Origin: Brucella tritici
Lineage (GTDB): Bacteria > Pseudomonadota > Alphaproteobacteria > Rhizobiales > Rhizobiaceae
Assembly: GCF_008932295.1 (NCBI RefSeq)
Contig: NZ_WBWA01000035.1
Span: 1-40,028, forward strand
Length of the DNA stretch: 40,028 bases
Direction: 5' to 3'
The notes beneath the pieces were generated by a model. It worked only from the letters and a program-made list of their open reading frames with translations, was not told where the DNA came from and searched no databases. Position numbers and translations under genes: made by a program. Shown here piece after piece: positions 16,541-25,410 of this stretch (position 1 is its first letter; each line of letters starts with the position of its first letter).

Positions 16541-16558
16541 TGCGGCGCTAATGCCGCA
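16541..16558 (+). repeat. Intercistronic hairpin between ATPase and hydrolase genes
   Basis: TGCGGC (16541-16546) and GCCGCA (16553-16558) make a 6-bp GC-rich stem with a 6-base loop, 9 bases after the ATPase stop and 33 before the hydrolase ATG. It may adjust stability or coupling between the transporter and hydrolase parts of the mRNA. It lacks a T-run. Confidence 0.45.
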
Positions 16559-16590
16559 CCGGCTCCTCTTTATTGAAATTGGAACCGATC

Positions 16591-18597
16591 ATGACCGTCA
16601 ATATCACCGAGCATCTGTGGATCACTCTCAAGGATGGCACCCGTCTTGGTGCGCGCCTGTGGCTGCCTGAAGGCGCCGAGGAAAATCCCGTTCCTGCCGT
16701 GCTCGAATATATTCCGTACCGCAAGCGCGACGGCACACGTGGCCGCGATGAACCAATGCACGGCTATTTCGCGCAGAACGGCTATGCCGCGATCCGCGTT
16801 GACATGCGCGGCACGGGCGAATCCGATGGCCATATGGCCGATGAATATATCCAGCAGGAGCAGGACGATGCGCTGGAAGTCATCGCCTGGATTGCTGAGC
16901 AGCCATGGTGCAGCGGCAATGTCGGCATGATGGGCAAGAGCTGGGGCGGCTTCAACGGTCTCCAGGTTGCAGCCTGCCGTCCGCCCGCATTGAAGGCGAT
17001 CATCACCGCCTATTCGACCGACGACCGTTTCCGCGACGACATCCACTACATGGGCGGCCTGCTGCTCAATGATAATCTGTGGTGGGGCACGATCATGCTC
17101 GCCTATCAGTCGCGTCCGCTCGATCCGGCGATTGTGGGCGCTGGCTGGCGCGATGCATGGATTGAACGTCTGGAGCGCCTGCCATTCTTTCCGGCGCTCT
17201 GGCTCGAACACCAGCATTACGACGAATATTGGAAGCATGGCTCGGTCTGCGAAGACTGGTCTGCAATCCAGTGCCCGGTTCTCGCCATTGGCGCATGGGC
17301 CGACAGCTACACCAATGCCGTTCCGCGCCTGCTTGAAAACCTTCAGGTTCCTGCGCGTGGTATTATCGGCCCATGGGGCCATGTCTATCCGCAGGACGGT
17401 CTGCCGGGCCCGGCAATCGGCTTCCTGCAGGAAGCTGTGCGTTGGTGGGACCAGTGGCTCAAGGGCAAAGAGACCGGCATCATGGACGAGCCGAAGCTGC
17501 GCGCCTATGTCTGCGATACCATCGAGCCAACCGGCTCGCGTGACTTTACCAACGGTCGCTGGGTTGGCGAACAGAACTGGCCGTCGACCGAAATCACGCC
17601 GAAGCCTTTCGCGCTTGGCGCTGACTTCACGCTGGGCAAGGCCGATGCTGCCAAGGGCATATTGTCCATCTCCTCGCCAAGCAGCCATGGCAAGGCCGGT
17701 GGCGAATGGATGGCGACAGGTTGCCCCGGCGAACACCCGACCGATCAGCGTCTTGACGATGGCGGTTCGCTCAACTTCGACACCGCTGTTCTCGCCGAAG
17801 ACCTCGAAATTCTGGGCGCTCCCATTGCTCGCCTGACATTCACCGTCGATCAGCCGGTTGCACAGGTTTCGCTGCGTCTGAGCGATGTTCTGCCCGATGG
17901 CCGTATCACCCGCATCAGCTATCAGGTCTTCAACCTCAACCACATCAACGGCCACGATAAGCCGGAAATGCTGGTGCCCGGCAAGACCTATGAGATCGCG
18001 ATCAAGCTCAACGATAGCGGCTACAGCTTCAAGAAGGGCCACCGCATCCGTCTTTCGGTTGCGACTGGCTACTGGCCGATGGTCTGGCCATCGCCAAACC
18101 GCGTGACCCTGACGCTCGACACCGCCACCTCGGTTCTCGACCTGCCTGTGCGCCAGCCTTCTGCCGACGATGCAAAGGTTTCCTTCCAGAAGCCCGCGCA
18201 TGGTCCTGCAACACCGATGACCCAGCTTGATCCGGGCAGCGTGCGCCGCTGGACCGAACAGGATCACGTTACCGGCGAAACGCTCTATGTGACGGAAGGC
18301 ATTGGTGGTCTGTTCGGCGAAGGCATTTTGCGCTTTGACGATCTCGGCACGCAATTGAGCCATAGCCTCAAGCGTGAACTGCGCATCAATGACAATGATC
18401 CGCTATCGGCATCTTATGTGCTGACACAGGCCTATCAGATGGGCCGCGAAGGCTGGATGATCGATATCGAAAGCACTACGAAAATGCATTCGGACGCCGA
18501 GAAATTCTATATTTCCGGCGTGCTGACGGCAAAGGAAAATGGTGAAGCGGTGACAACCCGCGAATGGAACCAGACCATTCCGCGCGATCACCTCTGA
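16591..18597 (+). CDS. CocE/NonD-family serine hydrolase (peptidase S15 type), 668 aa
   Basis: This cytoplasmic alpha/beta-hydrolase is related to Xaa-Pro dipeptidyl-peptidase, cocaine esterase and glutaryl-7-ACA acylase. I use the ATG at 16591 (MTVNITEHLWITLKDGTRLG), not the upstream TTG at 16573. The nucleophile is Ser117 in GMMGKSWGGFNG, with likely Asp238 (GAWADSYTN) and His264 (GPWGHVYPQ). YRKRDGT and DMRGTGESDG are further family motifs. The C-terminal jelly-roll X-Pro domain starts near residue 300 (LRLSDVLPDGRITRISYQVF). No signal peptide is seen, so it would act on what the upstream ABC transporter imports. The true bond cleaved, amide or ester, is not predictable. Confidence 0.92.
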   Translation: MTVNITEHLWITLKDGTRLGARLWLPEGAEENPVPAVLEYIPYRKRDGTRGRDEPMHGYFAQNGYAAIRVDMRGTGESDGHMADEYIQQEQDDALEVIAWIAEQPWCSGNVGMMGKSWGGFNGLQVAACRPPALKAIITAYSTDDRFRDDIHYMGGLLLNDNLWWGTIMLAYQSRPLDPAIVGAGWRDAWIERLERLPFFPALWLEHQHYDEYWKHGSVCEDWSAIQCPVLAIGAWADSYTNAVPRLLENLQVPARGIIGPWGHVYPQDGLPGPAIGFLQEAVRWWDQWLKGKETGIMDEPKLRAYVCDTIEPTGSRDFTNGRWVGEQNWPSTEITPKPFALGADFTLGKADAAKGILSISSPSSHGKAGGEWMATGCPGEHPTDQRLDDGGSLNFDTAVLAEDLEILGAPIARLTFTVDQPVAQVSLRLSDVLPDGRITRISYQVFNLNHINGHDKPEMLVPGKTYEIAIKLNDSGYSFKKGHRIRLSVATGYWPMVWPSPNRVTLTLDTATSVLDLPVRQPSADDAKVSFQKPAHGPATPMTQLDPGSVRRWTEQDHVTGETLYVTEGIGGLFGEGILRFDDLGTQLSHSLKRELRINDNDPLSASYVLTQAYQMGREGWMIDIESTTKMHSDAEKFYISGVLTAKENGEAVTTREWNQTIPRDHL

Positions 18598-18609
18598 TAG
18601 CCGCGAAAA

Positions 18610-18637
18610 GCGTCAATCCAATTCGTTGGATTGGCGC
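18610..18637 (+). terminator. Strong terminator hairpin with TTCG loop after the hydrolase gene
   Basis: CAATCCAA (18614-18621) and TTGGATTG (18626-18633) pair around the stable loop TTCG. GCGT before and GGCGC after extend the stem to 12 bp (one G-T pair). It starts 13 bases after the hydrolase stop and ends the five-gene operon. The T-tract is weak. Confidence 0.75.
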
Positions 18638-19084
18638 CTTCAATCAGTTATACTCAGATATATTCAATAAAATTACGATAATGGAAGTATATATACCCAA
18701 GAAACTAATAACATAACACCTTGACTTCTTCGAATTACTGAAGAAAGTTTCATAACTCGCTAAGGATTGCGCTGCTATCTACGAGGCCATGACGTCAGCA
18801 CATCATTCTGATCCGGAAAAAATTGATAACAGAAACTTATTCTTGTCAGCTATCAGATTAAGTGGTTTCCCCGTCAAGTGGTAAGAACGAAGATCTGGAG
18901 CGATCACTGGCTTACGGTCAAAGCCGTTGGTCAGAATGTCAATCGACACGGCTTTGTCGCAAAAGTTGTTTAACCGGCATTTCACGTGTTTAAAGTCGGT
19001 ACCCCGTCACCGGCAACCTAGTCCGGCTTGGTGGTACCAATGATCTTGAGGAGAAAACATACTCGTGTGTCGCGCAACGCTCTG
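18638..19084. other. AT-rich non-coding stretch between two operons
   Basis: About 450 bases between convergent operons. The first 120 are strongly AT-rich. Two GGTACC sites at about 19000 and 19032 enclose a possible imperfect hairpin (with CACCGG and CCGG) that could end the leftward operon. A 60-codon reading at 18803-18985 on the minus strand resembles nothing I know. The region could be the remains of a lost gene. Confidence 0.35.
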
Positions 19085-19810
19085 TCATTCTGGCCTGCTC
19101 TTGCGCCAACTGTCGAATTTGCGCTGGTTTTCATCCTTCGTGCAGGGATAAAGTCCAATAATTCCGGCACCGTTTTTCACTTCTTCAAGAACGAAGTCTT
19201 CAAAGACTTCCATTCCGATGCATTCATCGGCAATTTCATCGCACAGATGCGCCGGGACGACCATGACACCGTCGGTATCGCCCACCAGCACATCACCCGG
19301 AAACACCGCTGCGTCTCCGCAGGAAATCGGAACATTGATGTCGATGGCTTCATGCAGGGTGAGGTTTGTCGGGGCCGATGCTTTGGCGCAGTAAGCGGGC
19401 ATGTCAAGTTCACCAATGCCCGTCACATCACGAAAACCGCCATCCGAGACAATCCCTGCAGCGCCCCGCAAAGCAAGGCGCGTCACCAGAATGGAACCTG
19501 CGGTCGCAGCACGCGCATCCTTGCGCGCATCCATAACCAGCACATAGCCCGGAGGACAGGTTTCGATGGCCACACGCTGTTTGTGATCGGGATTACGGAA
19601 GACAGTGATCGGATTGCGGTCTTCGCGCGCTGGAATATAGCGCAGCGTAAAAGCCTGACCGACCATGTTTTCCGGTTTACGAGCGACCTGAAACGAGCCC
19701 TGAATGAACTGGTTGCGCAGTCCGCGCTTATAGAGAGCGGTGGCAACAGATGCGGTTGAAACCTTCTTCAATTTGGCGCGTGTTTCGTCGGAGAGAATAT
19801 AGTCTGACAT
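19085..19810 (-). CDS. RraA-like aldolase/lyase (HMG/CHA aldolase superfamily), 241 aa
   Basis: The protein has the RraA fold: STASVATALYKRGLRNQF, then GQAFTLRYIPAR and the active-site loop AGIVSDGGFRDVTGIGELDM, with the Arg-Asp pair of class II pyruvate aldolases (GGxRD). Relatives cleave 4-hydroxy-2-oxo acids such as 4-hydroxy-4-methyl-2-oxoglutarate, using Mg2+ or Mn2+; others inhibit RNase E. As the last gene of a sugar-acid operon, 11 bases after the IlvD/Edd dehydratase gene, it more likely cleaves a 2-keto-3-deoxy sugar acid to pyruvate and an aldehyde, or acts as a decarboxylase. Substrate is inference. Confidence 0.85.
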   Translation of the reverse strand: MSDYILSDETRAKLKKVSTASVATALYKRGLRNQFIQGSFQVARKPENMVGQAFTLRYIPAREDRNPITVFRNPDHKQRVAIETCPPGYVLVMDARKDARAATAGSILVTRLALRGAAGIVSDGGFRDVTGIGELDMPAYCAKASAPTNLTLHEAIDINVPISCGDAAVFPGDVLVGDTDGVMVVPAHLCDEIADECIGMEVFEDFVLEEVKNGAGIIGLYPCTKDENQRKFDSWRKSRPE

Positions 19811-19821
19811 CGGTCTGCCTC

Positions 19822-21555
19822 TTAATAAATGACCGGCTCGTCAACCGGACGACCAAAATCGGTTTTCAGGAAATCAAAATCGCAGCCCTTGTCGGCCTGC
19901 TCGACATGCTTGGAAAAGACGAAGCCATAGCCACGCTCATACTTGGGTTCCGGCTTTTCCCAAGCTGCACGGCGGGCAGCCAGTTCATCTTGGGAAACAA
20001 GCATGTTGAGACTGCGCGCCGGAATATCGAGCTCGACCATATCGCCGGTTTTCAGCAAGGCCAGCGGTCCGCCGATAAAGGATTCCGGTGCCACATGCAG
20101 TACACAGGCACCGAAGCTTGTCCCTGACATACGCGCGTCCGAAATTCGCACCATATCCCTGAGACCAAGCCTCAGCAGAGCTTTCGGCATCGGGATCATG
20201 CCCCATTCGGGCATTCCGGGCCCGCCCTGCGGACCGGCATTGCGCAGCACAAGAACCGTGTCCGGCGTCAGCGGATAATCAGGATCATCGATAATTTTCT
20301 TAAGCTCAGGATAGCTGTCTGCGACCAGCGCCGGGCCTGTATGCCGATGAAATTTGGGATCGCAGGCAGCGGGCTTGATCACTGCGCCATCCGGGCAGAG
20401 ATTGCCCTTCAAGACGGCCAGTGACCCTTCACGATACACCGGATTGGACAACGGCCTGATAACATCTTCATTATAGATCTGCGCTTGTTCCAGCCCCTCG
20501 GTCAGCGGTTTTCCGGTAATGGTAATGGCTGAGGGATCAAGCTTGTCGCCGAGCTGACGCATCAGCGCGCGAATGCCGCCGGCATAATAAAAATCCTCCA
20601 TCAGATAGGTGGAACCGGAGGGGCGGATATTGGCGATGACAGGTGTTGTTCGTCCGATACGATCAAGGTCATCCAGTTCGAGCGGAACACCTGCCCGTCG
20701 CGCCATCGCAATCAGATGAATGATTGCATTGGTGGAGCAACCGGTCGCCATTGCAACAATAACCGAATTCTTCACCGCTGCCGGTGTGATAATCTGGTCT
20801 GGTGTCAGATCGTCCCACACCATCTCGACAATGCGGCGACCGCATTGCGTTGACATGCGCTGATGATTGGCATCAGCCGCAGGAATTGATGATGCACCAG
20901 GCAGCGACAGCCCCATGGCCTCTGCAATCACTGTCATGGTGGATGCCGTACCCATCGTCATGCAATGGCCGTAGCTGCGGGCAATGCCACCTTCTATGCC
21001 CTGCCATTCTTCCTTACCAATGGTGCCTGCGCGACGTTCATCCCAGAACTTGAACATATCCGTGCCAGATCCAAGCGTCTTTCCAGCATAATTGCCACGA
21101 AGCATGGGGCCTGCAGGCAGGAAGATGAAGGGATAGCCAGCACTGGTGGCGCCCATAATGAGTGCCGGCGTGGTCTTGTCACAGCCGCCCATCAGGACAG
21201 CACCATCAACCGGATGAGAACGCAGAAGCTCTTCCGTCTCCATCGCCAGCATGTTGCGGTAGAGCATGGTTGTTGGCTTCACATAGCTTTCAGAAAGCGA
21301 CAATGCGGGAAGCTCAAGCGGAAAACCGCCTGCTTGCAGAATGCCGCGCTTCACCCACTCAACACGATCCTTGAAATGCGCATGACAAGGTTGTGCATCC
21401 GACCAGGTATTGATGATTGCGATGATTGGCTTGCCCTCCCAATCCACCGGATCATACCCCATCTGCATGGTTCTTGAACGATGGCCGGAAGAACGCTGAT
21501 CATCTGGCAACATCCAGCGCGCAGAACGCAGATCTTCATATGCTTTTCTGGTCAT
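19822..21555 (-). CDS. IlvD/Edd-family sugar acid dehydratase (arabinonate/xylonate dehydratase-like), 577 aa
   Basis: This iron-sulfur dehydratase would turn an aldonate into a 2-keto-3-deoxy acid. Cluster ligands are Cys57 (AQPCHAH), Cys125 (MGGCDKTTPA, with Lys127 as the usual carbamylated Mg ligand) and Cys198 (SYGHCMTMGTASTM). LRNAGPQGGPGMPEWG and DARMSGTSFGACVLHVAPES are C-terminal family motifs. The about 577-residue length and the sequence start RSARWMLPDDQRSSGHRSR match pentonate and L-arabinonate dehydratases rather than IlvD itself. The ATG at 21555 overlaps the stop of the epimerase gene (ATGA). Substrate is unproven. Confidence 0.9.
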   Translation of the reverse strand: MTRKAYEDLRSARWMLPDDQRSSGHRSRTMQMGYDPVDWEGKPIIAIINTWSDAQPCHAHFKDRVEWVKRGILQAGGFPLELPALSLSESYVKPTTMLYRNMLAMETEELLRSHPVDGAVLMGGCDKTTPALIMGATSAGYPFIFLPAGPMLRGNYAGKTLGSGTDMFKFWDERRAGTIGKEEWQGIEGGIARSYGHCMTMGTASTMTVIAEAMGLSLPGASSIPAADANHQRMSTQCGRRIVEMVWDDLTPDQIITPAAVKNSVIVAMATGCSTNAIIHLIAMARRAGVPLELDDLDRIGRTTPVIANIRPSGSTYLMEDFYYAGGIRALMRQLGDKLDPSAITITGKPLTEGLEQAQIYNEDVIRPLSNPVYREGSLAVLKGNLCPDGAVIKPAACDPKFHRHTGPALVADSYPELKKIIDDPDYPLTPDTVLVLRNAGPQGGPGMPEWGMIPMPKALLRLGLRDMVRISDARMSGTSFGACVLHVAPESFIGGPLALLKTGDMVELDIPARSLNMLVSQDELAARRAAWEKPEPKYERGYGFVFSKHVEQADKGCDFDFLKTDFGRPVDEPVIY

Positions 21556-22496
21556 TTCAGGGCCTTCCCGGTATTTGAGCCGCGCAAATTTCTGCAAATG
21601 CCAGGTGCATTGTCTGGCAAAAGATGAGCGGAGAACAGGAGAGCACCCGTCAGCGCTTCTCCAGGATTGAGAACTGTCATGGCTGCATCCTCACCAAGCG
21701 TTGGCCTATTGATAACATCCGGCAGGTGACTTACCGGTTCAGCGCAAAAGACTGCGCGATCCTGTGGATTGAAAACATGGAGATGCCGCAACGCGCCCTC
21801 GCCTTTAAGCCGGAGGCCAGTTGATGTTTCCGGCCAGCGTATTGTCGCCTCACGGTTCCAGCCTGTGAAACAGCAATTCACCAGCGACAATTTTGACAGA
21901 GCAATTGTGTTTCCCGGAGTAAACCAGTCGATAGCTTCGGGGATACCTTGTGGTAATCCGCGTGTATCAAGCTGTGGTGCGCCATTGGATTGAAATTCAA
22001 GCGTTGCCTTGTTGGTTTTAGAAAACCACGGATGCAAGCCAATGCCGAACGGCAGAGCGCTGTCGCCTTCATTCTGGATACTCAGCGATATGCGAAAGCC
22101 ATCAGGCGCAATATCGATGATTTGATCCAGCCTGTATGAGTAGGGATGGTCGGCACTGTGAACCTCATCCCGCACATGCACCCGATTGTCGCTGGTCTCC
22201 ACAACCTCCCAGCTATGCATCCTCGAAAAGCCATGAATAGCCATGCCTTCCTGTGGCGCATTGATCGGCAGCTGAACAGTTTTTCCTTCAAAAGCGAACC
22301 GCCCACCATCTATACGATTGGCAAAAGGTGCCATCACGAAGCACCCTGCTTTCAGGCCCGCTTCGGGTGTTGCGAGTGGCTCAAGTAATTCTACCCATGA
22401 GCCATCCGGGTGGTGCCACTCTGCCTCAAGCAGAGTTGCTCCATATTGGGGGGCAAGCCTCAGACGATAATTATAAGCGTTGAGTTCAACAACCAT
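21552..22496 (-). CDS. Aldose 1-epimerase-like protein (galactose mutarotase fold), 314 aa
   Basis: A beta-sandwich mutarotase would interconvert sugar anomers so that the dehydrogenase gets its preferred form. Key features are APFANRIDGG (Asn-Arg), AIHGFSRMHSW (His), FGIGLHPWFSK (general acid His) and FCAEPVSHLPD (probable catalytic Glu). I give the ATG at 22496. A GTG at 22505 is the alternative and is better placed for the GAGGA that overlaps the end of the upstream gene. Translation is coupled both upstream and downstream (ATGA overlap with the dehydratase gene). Confidence 0.88.
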   Translation of the reverse strand: MVVELNAYNYRLRLAPQYGATLLEAEWHHPDGSWVELLEPLATPEAGLKAGCFVMAPFANRIDGGRFAFEGKTVQLPINAPQEGMAIHGFSRMHSWEVVETSDNRVHVRDEVHSADHPYSYRLDQIIDIAPDGFRISLSIQNEGDSALPFGIGLHPWFSKTNKATLEFQSNGAPQLDTRGLPQGIPEAIDWFTPGNTIALSKLSLVNCCFTGWNREATIRWPETSTGLRLKGEGALRHLHVFNPQDRAVFCAEPVSHLPDVINRPTLGEDAAMTVLNPGEALTGALLFSAHLLPDNAPGICRNLRGSNTGKALK

Positions 22497-22509
22497 GGGC
22501 ACCACAGCT

Positions 22510-23289
22510 TCATTCCTCACGCGAGTAGTCATGGGCGGTGAATGTTCCGCCCTGAAACCTGCGCGATACAGGATCGCCGGTTTCCGCCAGATCGCCGTAG
22601 CGGGAAGCATCATCCTGCGGAACATAACCGATCAGCGCTGCATCATCCTTCTCCCACCAGCGCGCGGCATTAGCGGAAACACCCCAGACGATTGCAACGT
22701 CTGTTTTTGGGGCTTCAACAGCTGCTATCAGCAGCCGAACCAGATCATCATGCGAAAGCCATGTCGATAAATGCCGCGCTTCTGTTGGCTCTGGCACGCA
22801 GGAACCGATACGCAGATGCACGCTTTCAATACCGTGCTTGTCAAACATCATGCGCCCAAGCAGTTCACCATAGGCCTTGGAAAGCCCGTAATAGCCGTCG
22901 GGTCTATATGACTCATCCGCGCCAAGCGCCTTGTCGCGAGGATAAAAGCCGATCGTATGGTTGGAGCTAGCGAAAATGACGCGCTGCTTTTCAGCCCTTG
23001 CCGCTTCAAAAACATGCGTAACACCAAGCAGATTGGCTTTGGCAACCGCATCATAAGGCTGCTCCACACTGATGCCACCAAAGTGCAGAATCGCATCCAT
23101 ACCACGCACAAGCTCGGTAATGGCACCGGCATCCATCAGATCGGCCTGAATGAACTCGGCATTCTCCGGCATAGCATCGGGAAACGGTGCGATATCGGAC
23201 AAGCGCAGCCAATAGCCTGCCTGTGTCAGTCTTTTAGCCAGCATACGCCCCAGATTGCCTGACGCGCCGGTGAGAAGCAGACGTTTCAT
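22510..23289 (-). CDS. udh: NAD-dependent uronate dehydrogenase-like enzyme (extended SDR), 259 aa
   Basis: The Rossmann motif is GASGNLG (8-14) and the catalytic pair Tyr134-x-x-x-Lys138 (DGYYGLSKAYGE). LHFGGISVEQPYD, FASSNHTIGFYPRD, LRIGSCVPEPTEAR and LSTWLSHDDLVRLL closely follow the Agrobacterium uronate dehydrogenase pattern as I remember it, including SSNHTIG and RIGSC. That enzyme oxidises D-galacturonate or D-glucuronate to the aldarolactone with NAD+. A relative acting on neutral aldoses cannot be excluded. The gene is 4 bases after the lactonase gene and overlaps the start region of the epimerase gene. GGGAG is the binding site. Confidence 0.82.
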   Translation of the reverse strand: MKRLLLTGASGNLGRMLAKRLTQAGYWLRLSDIAPFPDAMPENAEFIQADLMDAGAITELVRGMDAILHFGGISVEQPYDAVAKANLLGVTHVFEAARAEKQRVIFASSNHTIGFYPRDKALGADESYRPDGYYGLSKAYGELLGRMMFDKHGIESVHLRIGSCVPEPTEARHLSTWLSHDDLVRLLIAAVEAPKTDVAIVWGVSANAARWWEKDDAALIGYVPQDDASRYGDLAETGDPVSRRFQGGTFTAHDYSREE

Positions 23290-23293
23290 CCGT

Positions 23294-24169
23294 TCAGACT
23301 CCCTTCATTCTGGCAATTTTCGCACCCGCAACAGGCGCCTGCATGAGGTGAATGCCACCTGATTGCGGTGCAGCTTCCAATGTTTCAGATGCTCCTAGGC
23401 GATGAGACGTGACGGCAAGAAGCGTAAGATCCGGGCCGCAAAAACATGGCATTGTCGGTGCAGGAACGGGAGCCGCTACGCGATCGAGCAGCTTTCCATT
23501 GCGATCAAAGCGGTTGAGGACACCGGCAGAAACTCCGGCACTCCAGTAATTGCCATCACTATCGCAGGCACCACCATCAGGACGCCCCGCCTCTTCATCA
23601 AGATCAGCAATGCGGGTACGATTGCTTATCGATCCGGTTTCGACGTCAAAATCATAGCGATCAATCCATGGCCCACGGGAATCTGTATGGAACATCGTTG
23701 CAGCATCGGCAGTCCATGCAAGACCGTTGGAAATCTCAAAACCTTCCGCCTTGATTTCGGCTTTGCCGTCAGCAGTCACACGATAGAGTTTTGAAATGGC
23801 CTCACGCTGTGGACGCGCATCCATGCTACCGATCCAGAAGGCTCCGTCCGGTCCAATCTTGCCGTCATTCAGGCGCGATGTTTCCGGCTCGTCATAACCA
23901 TCCCAAAGAGTCTGGCGTTCCAATGTTTCGGGATCAAACAGGATAATCTCGCGCGCAAGCGAAACGACCAGTCGGCCGCTTTCCGCAAGCCCGAGACAAG
24001 GAACTGCAGTCTCGAAAGACCATTCGCGCAGCGGCCCTTTATCGAGATCAATCTCATAAACTTTCTGCCCGTTGATATCGCATGCAAACAGCGTTTTACG
24101 TCTGTCATCCCAGACAGGGCTTTCAGTGAGTTGTCCGCGCAGATCGGCTATGCAGCGAAAATGGGCCAT
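23294..24169 (-). CDS. SMP-30/gluconolactonase-family lactonase, 291 aa
   Basis: This six-bladed propeller would hydrolyse the sugar lactone made by the dehydrogenase. Metal ligands expected in the family are present: Glu16 (LTESPVWDD), Asn in ISNGLAW and Asp in RPDGGACDSDG, plus the substrate-site stretch RLNDGKIGPDGAFWIGSM. No signal peptide is present, so it is cytoplasmic. It shares a base with the stop of the dehydratase gene upstream (TAATG) and sits 4 bases from the dehydrogenase gene, which supports sequential action in one pathway. Confidence 0.92.
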   Translation of the reverse strand: MAHFRCIADLRGQLTESPVWDDRRKTLFACDINGQKVYEIDLDKGPLREWSFETAVPCLGLAESGRLVVSLAREIILFDPETLERQTLWDGYDEPETSRLNDGKIGPDGAFWIGSMDARPQREAISKLYRVTADGKAEIKAEGFEISNGLAWTADAATMFHTDSRGPWIDRYDFDVETGSISNRTRIADLDEEAGRPDGGACDSDGNYWSAGVSAGVLNRFDRNGKLLDRVAAPVPAPTMPCFCGPDLTLLAVTSHRLGASETLEAAPQSGGIHLMQAPVAGAKIARMKGV

Positions 24170-25368
24170 TACACAGCCCCCGTTTTACGACGGACCACAT
24201 CGGGGTTTTCAAGAACAAAGTCAGAGAGTTTGAGTCCCAGACCGGCACCTTCAAACGGATAGATCACACCCTTTTCGATGCGTGGCATCACAGTCACCAG
24301 ATCGCGATACCATGAGGTGTAATAGGCGCGCACAGATTCCTGAAAAATCGCATTGGGTGCATTGAGAGAAAGATGGATCGAGGCTGCGAAAACCACCGGA
24401 CCAGTACAATCATGCGGCGCTATGGGGCGCTGGAACGCCTCGGCCATGGTTGCAATCTTCTTCGCTTCGGAAAGCCCGCCGCACCATGAAATGTCAAGCA
24501 TCACATAATCGGATGCATCGGCACGCAGCACATCGAGAAACTGCGCACGAGTTGCCATAGTTTCACTGGCGCAGACGGGAATGCCGGACTGACGCGCATA
24601 AACGGCCAGCGCCTGCGGGTTCATCATCTTGATAGGATCTTCCGACCAGAAGGGCCTGAAGGCTTTGAGTTCACGCGCAATCGTCAGTGCTGATGTCAGA
24701 TCCCACATCGAATGAAACTCGACCATGATTTCCATCTGATCGCCCACCGTATCGCGGATCTGGCGAAATGGAACCAGCGCCTTGTCGAGATCGGTGGCGT
24801 GAATGTAATTGCCGCCACTGCTCACCGCAAAGGGGTCGAACGGCCAGATTTTCATGGCCGTAATACCTTCCGACAACAGGCTTTGCGCAAGCGCTCCGGC
24901 ATCACGATGAAACGCCAGCTGATCTTCGTAAGGGCCTTCCTTTGCGTCATCCTGATCGCCGATATAACGACGGGCGCCGCTCTTGTTATAGGTATAGCCC
25001 GCACAGGTATTATAGGTGCGGATCGAGGGACGCGAGAGACCACCAAGCAACTGATGGATCGGCTGATTGGTCAGTTGCCCGAAAATATCCCAAAGCGCGA
25101 TATCAATGGCCGAAGCCGCACGTATCTCCACACCCGAAGAGCGGAAGCCGACATAAGGCTCCAGCAACAATTTTGAAATGCGTTCAATTTCCAGAGGGTT
25201 CTGGCCCACCAATTGCGGAGCGATGTCGCTGTGAATATAGGCAGCAACCGCATTTGCCCCGCGGAACGTTTCGCCCAAGCCGATGATCCCCTCATCGGTA
25301 TGGACCTGCACCCACAGAATATTGTTGAGGTGCGGCAGTTGTACGGTTTCAATGGCCGTAATTTTCAT
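24169..25368 (-). CDS. Enolase-superfamily sugar acid dehydratase (mandelate racemase/MLE type)
   Basis: This protein of 399 residues has the usual capping domain and barrel. Numbering from the first of two adjacent ATGs, the metal ligands are Glu218 (VEFHSMWD), Glu244 (WSEDPIK) and Glu270 (CASETMATR). The general acid-base is His320 (APHDCTGPV), with Asp293 in LDISWCGGLSEAKK. The second-strand motif is only Lys174 (MKIWPFD), not the KxK of racemases, pointing to a dehydratase or cycloisomerase using His320. The second ATG (25368) is better spaced from GGAG. In this operon it most likely dehydrates an aldonate or aldarate. Confidence 0.88.
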   Translation of the reverse strand: MKITAIETVQLPHLNNILWVQVHTDEGIIGLGETFRGANAVAAYIHSDIAPQLVGQNPLEIERISKLLLEPYVGFRSSGVEIRAASAIDIALWDIFGQLTNQPIHQLLGGLSRPSIRTYNTCAGYTYNKSGARRYIGDQDDAKEGPYEDQLAFHRDAGALAQSLLSEGITAMKIWPFDPFAVSSGGNYIHATDLDKALVPFRQIRDTVGDQMEIMVEFHSMWDLTSALTIARELKAFRPFWSEDPIKMMNPQALAVYARQSGIPVCASETMATRAQFLDVLRADASDYVMLDISWCGGLSEAKKIATMAEAFQRPIAPHDCTGPVVFAASIHLSLNAPNAIFQESVRAYYTSWYRDLVTVMPRIEKGVIYPFEGAGLGLKLSDFVLENPDVVRRKTGAV

Positions 25369-25410
25369 CATGCACTCCGAATAAATTCTGGCCCAAAATC
25401 TTTGGCCCTA

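Noticed and set aside
16570..18363. Antisense open frame of 597 codons over the CocE/NonD hydrolase gene
   Set aside because: The sense strand has a complete, motif-rich hydrolase in a tight operon; the antisense frame shows no known domain and arises from GC-rich third positions.
18803..18985. 60-codon reading on the minus strand in the AT-rich gap
   Set aside because: No recognisable family, no good ribosome binding site and no conserved context; possibly a gene relic, so only mentioned within the gap feature.
18998..19037. GGTACC-bounded imperfect hairpin as a terminator for the RraA-like gene
   Set aside because: The pairing is interrupted and no T-run follows on the minus strand, so I mention it only as a possibility.
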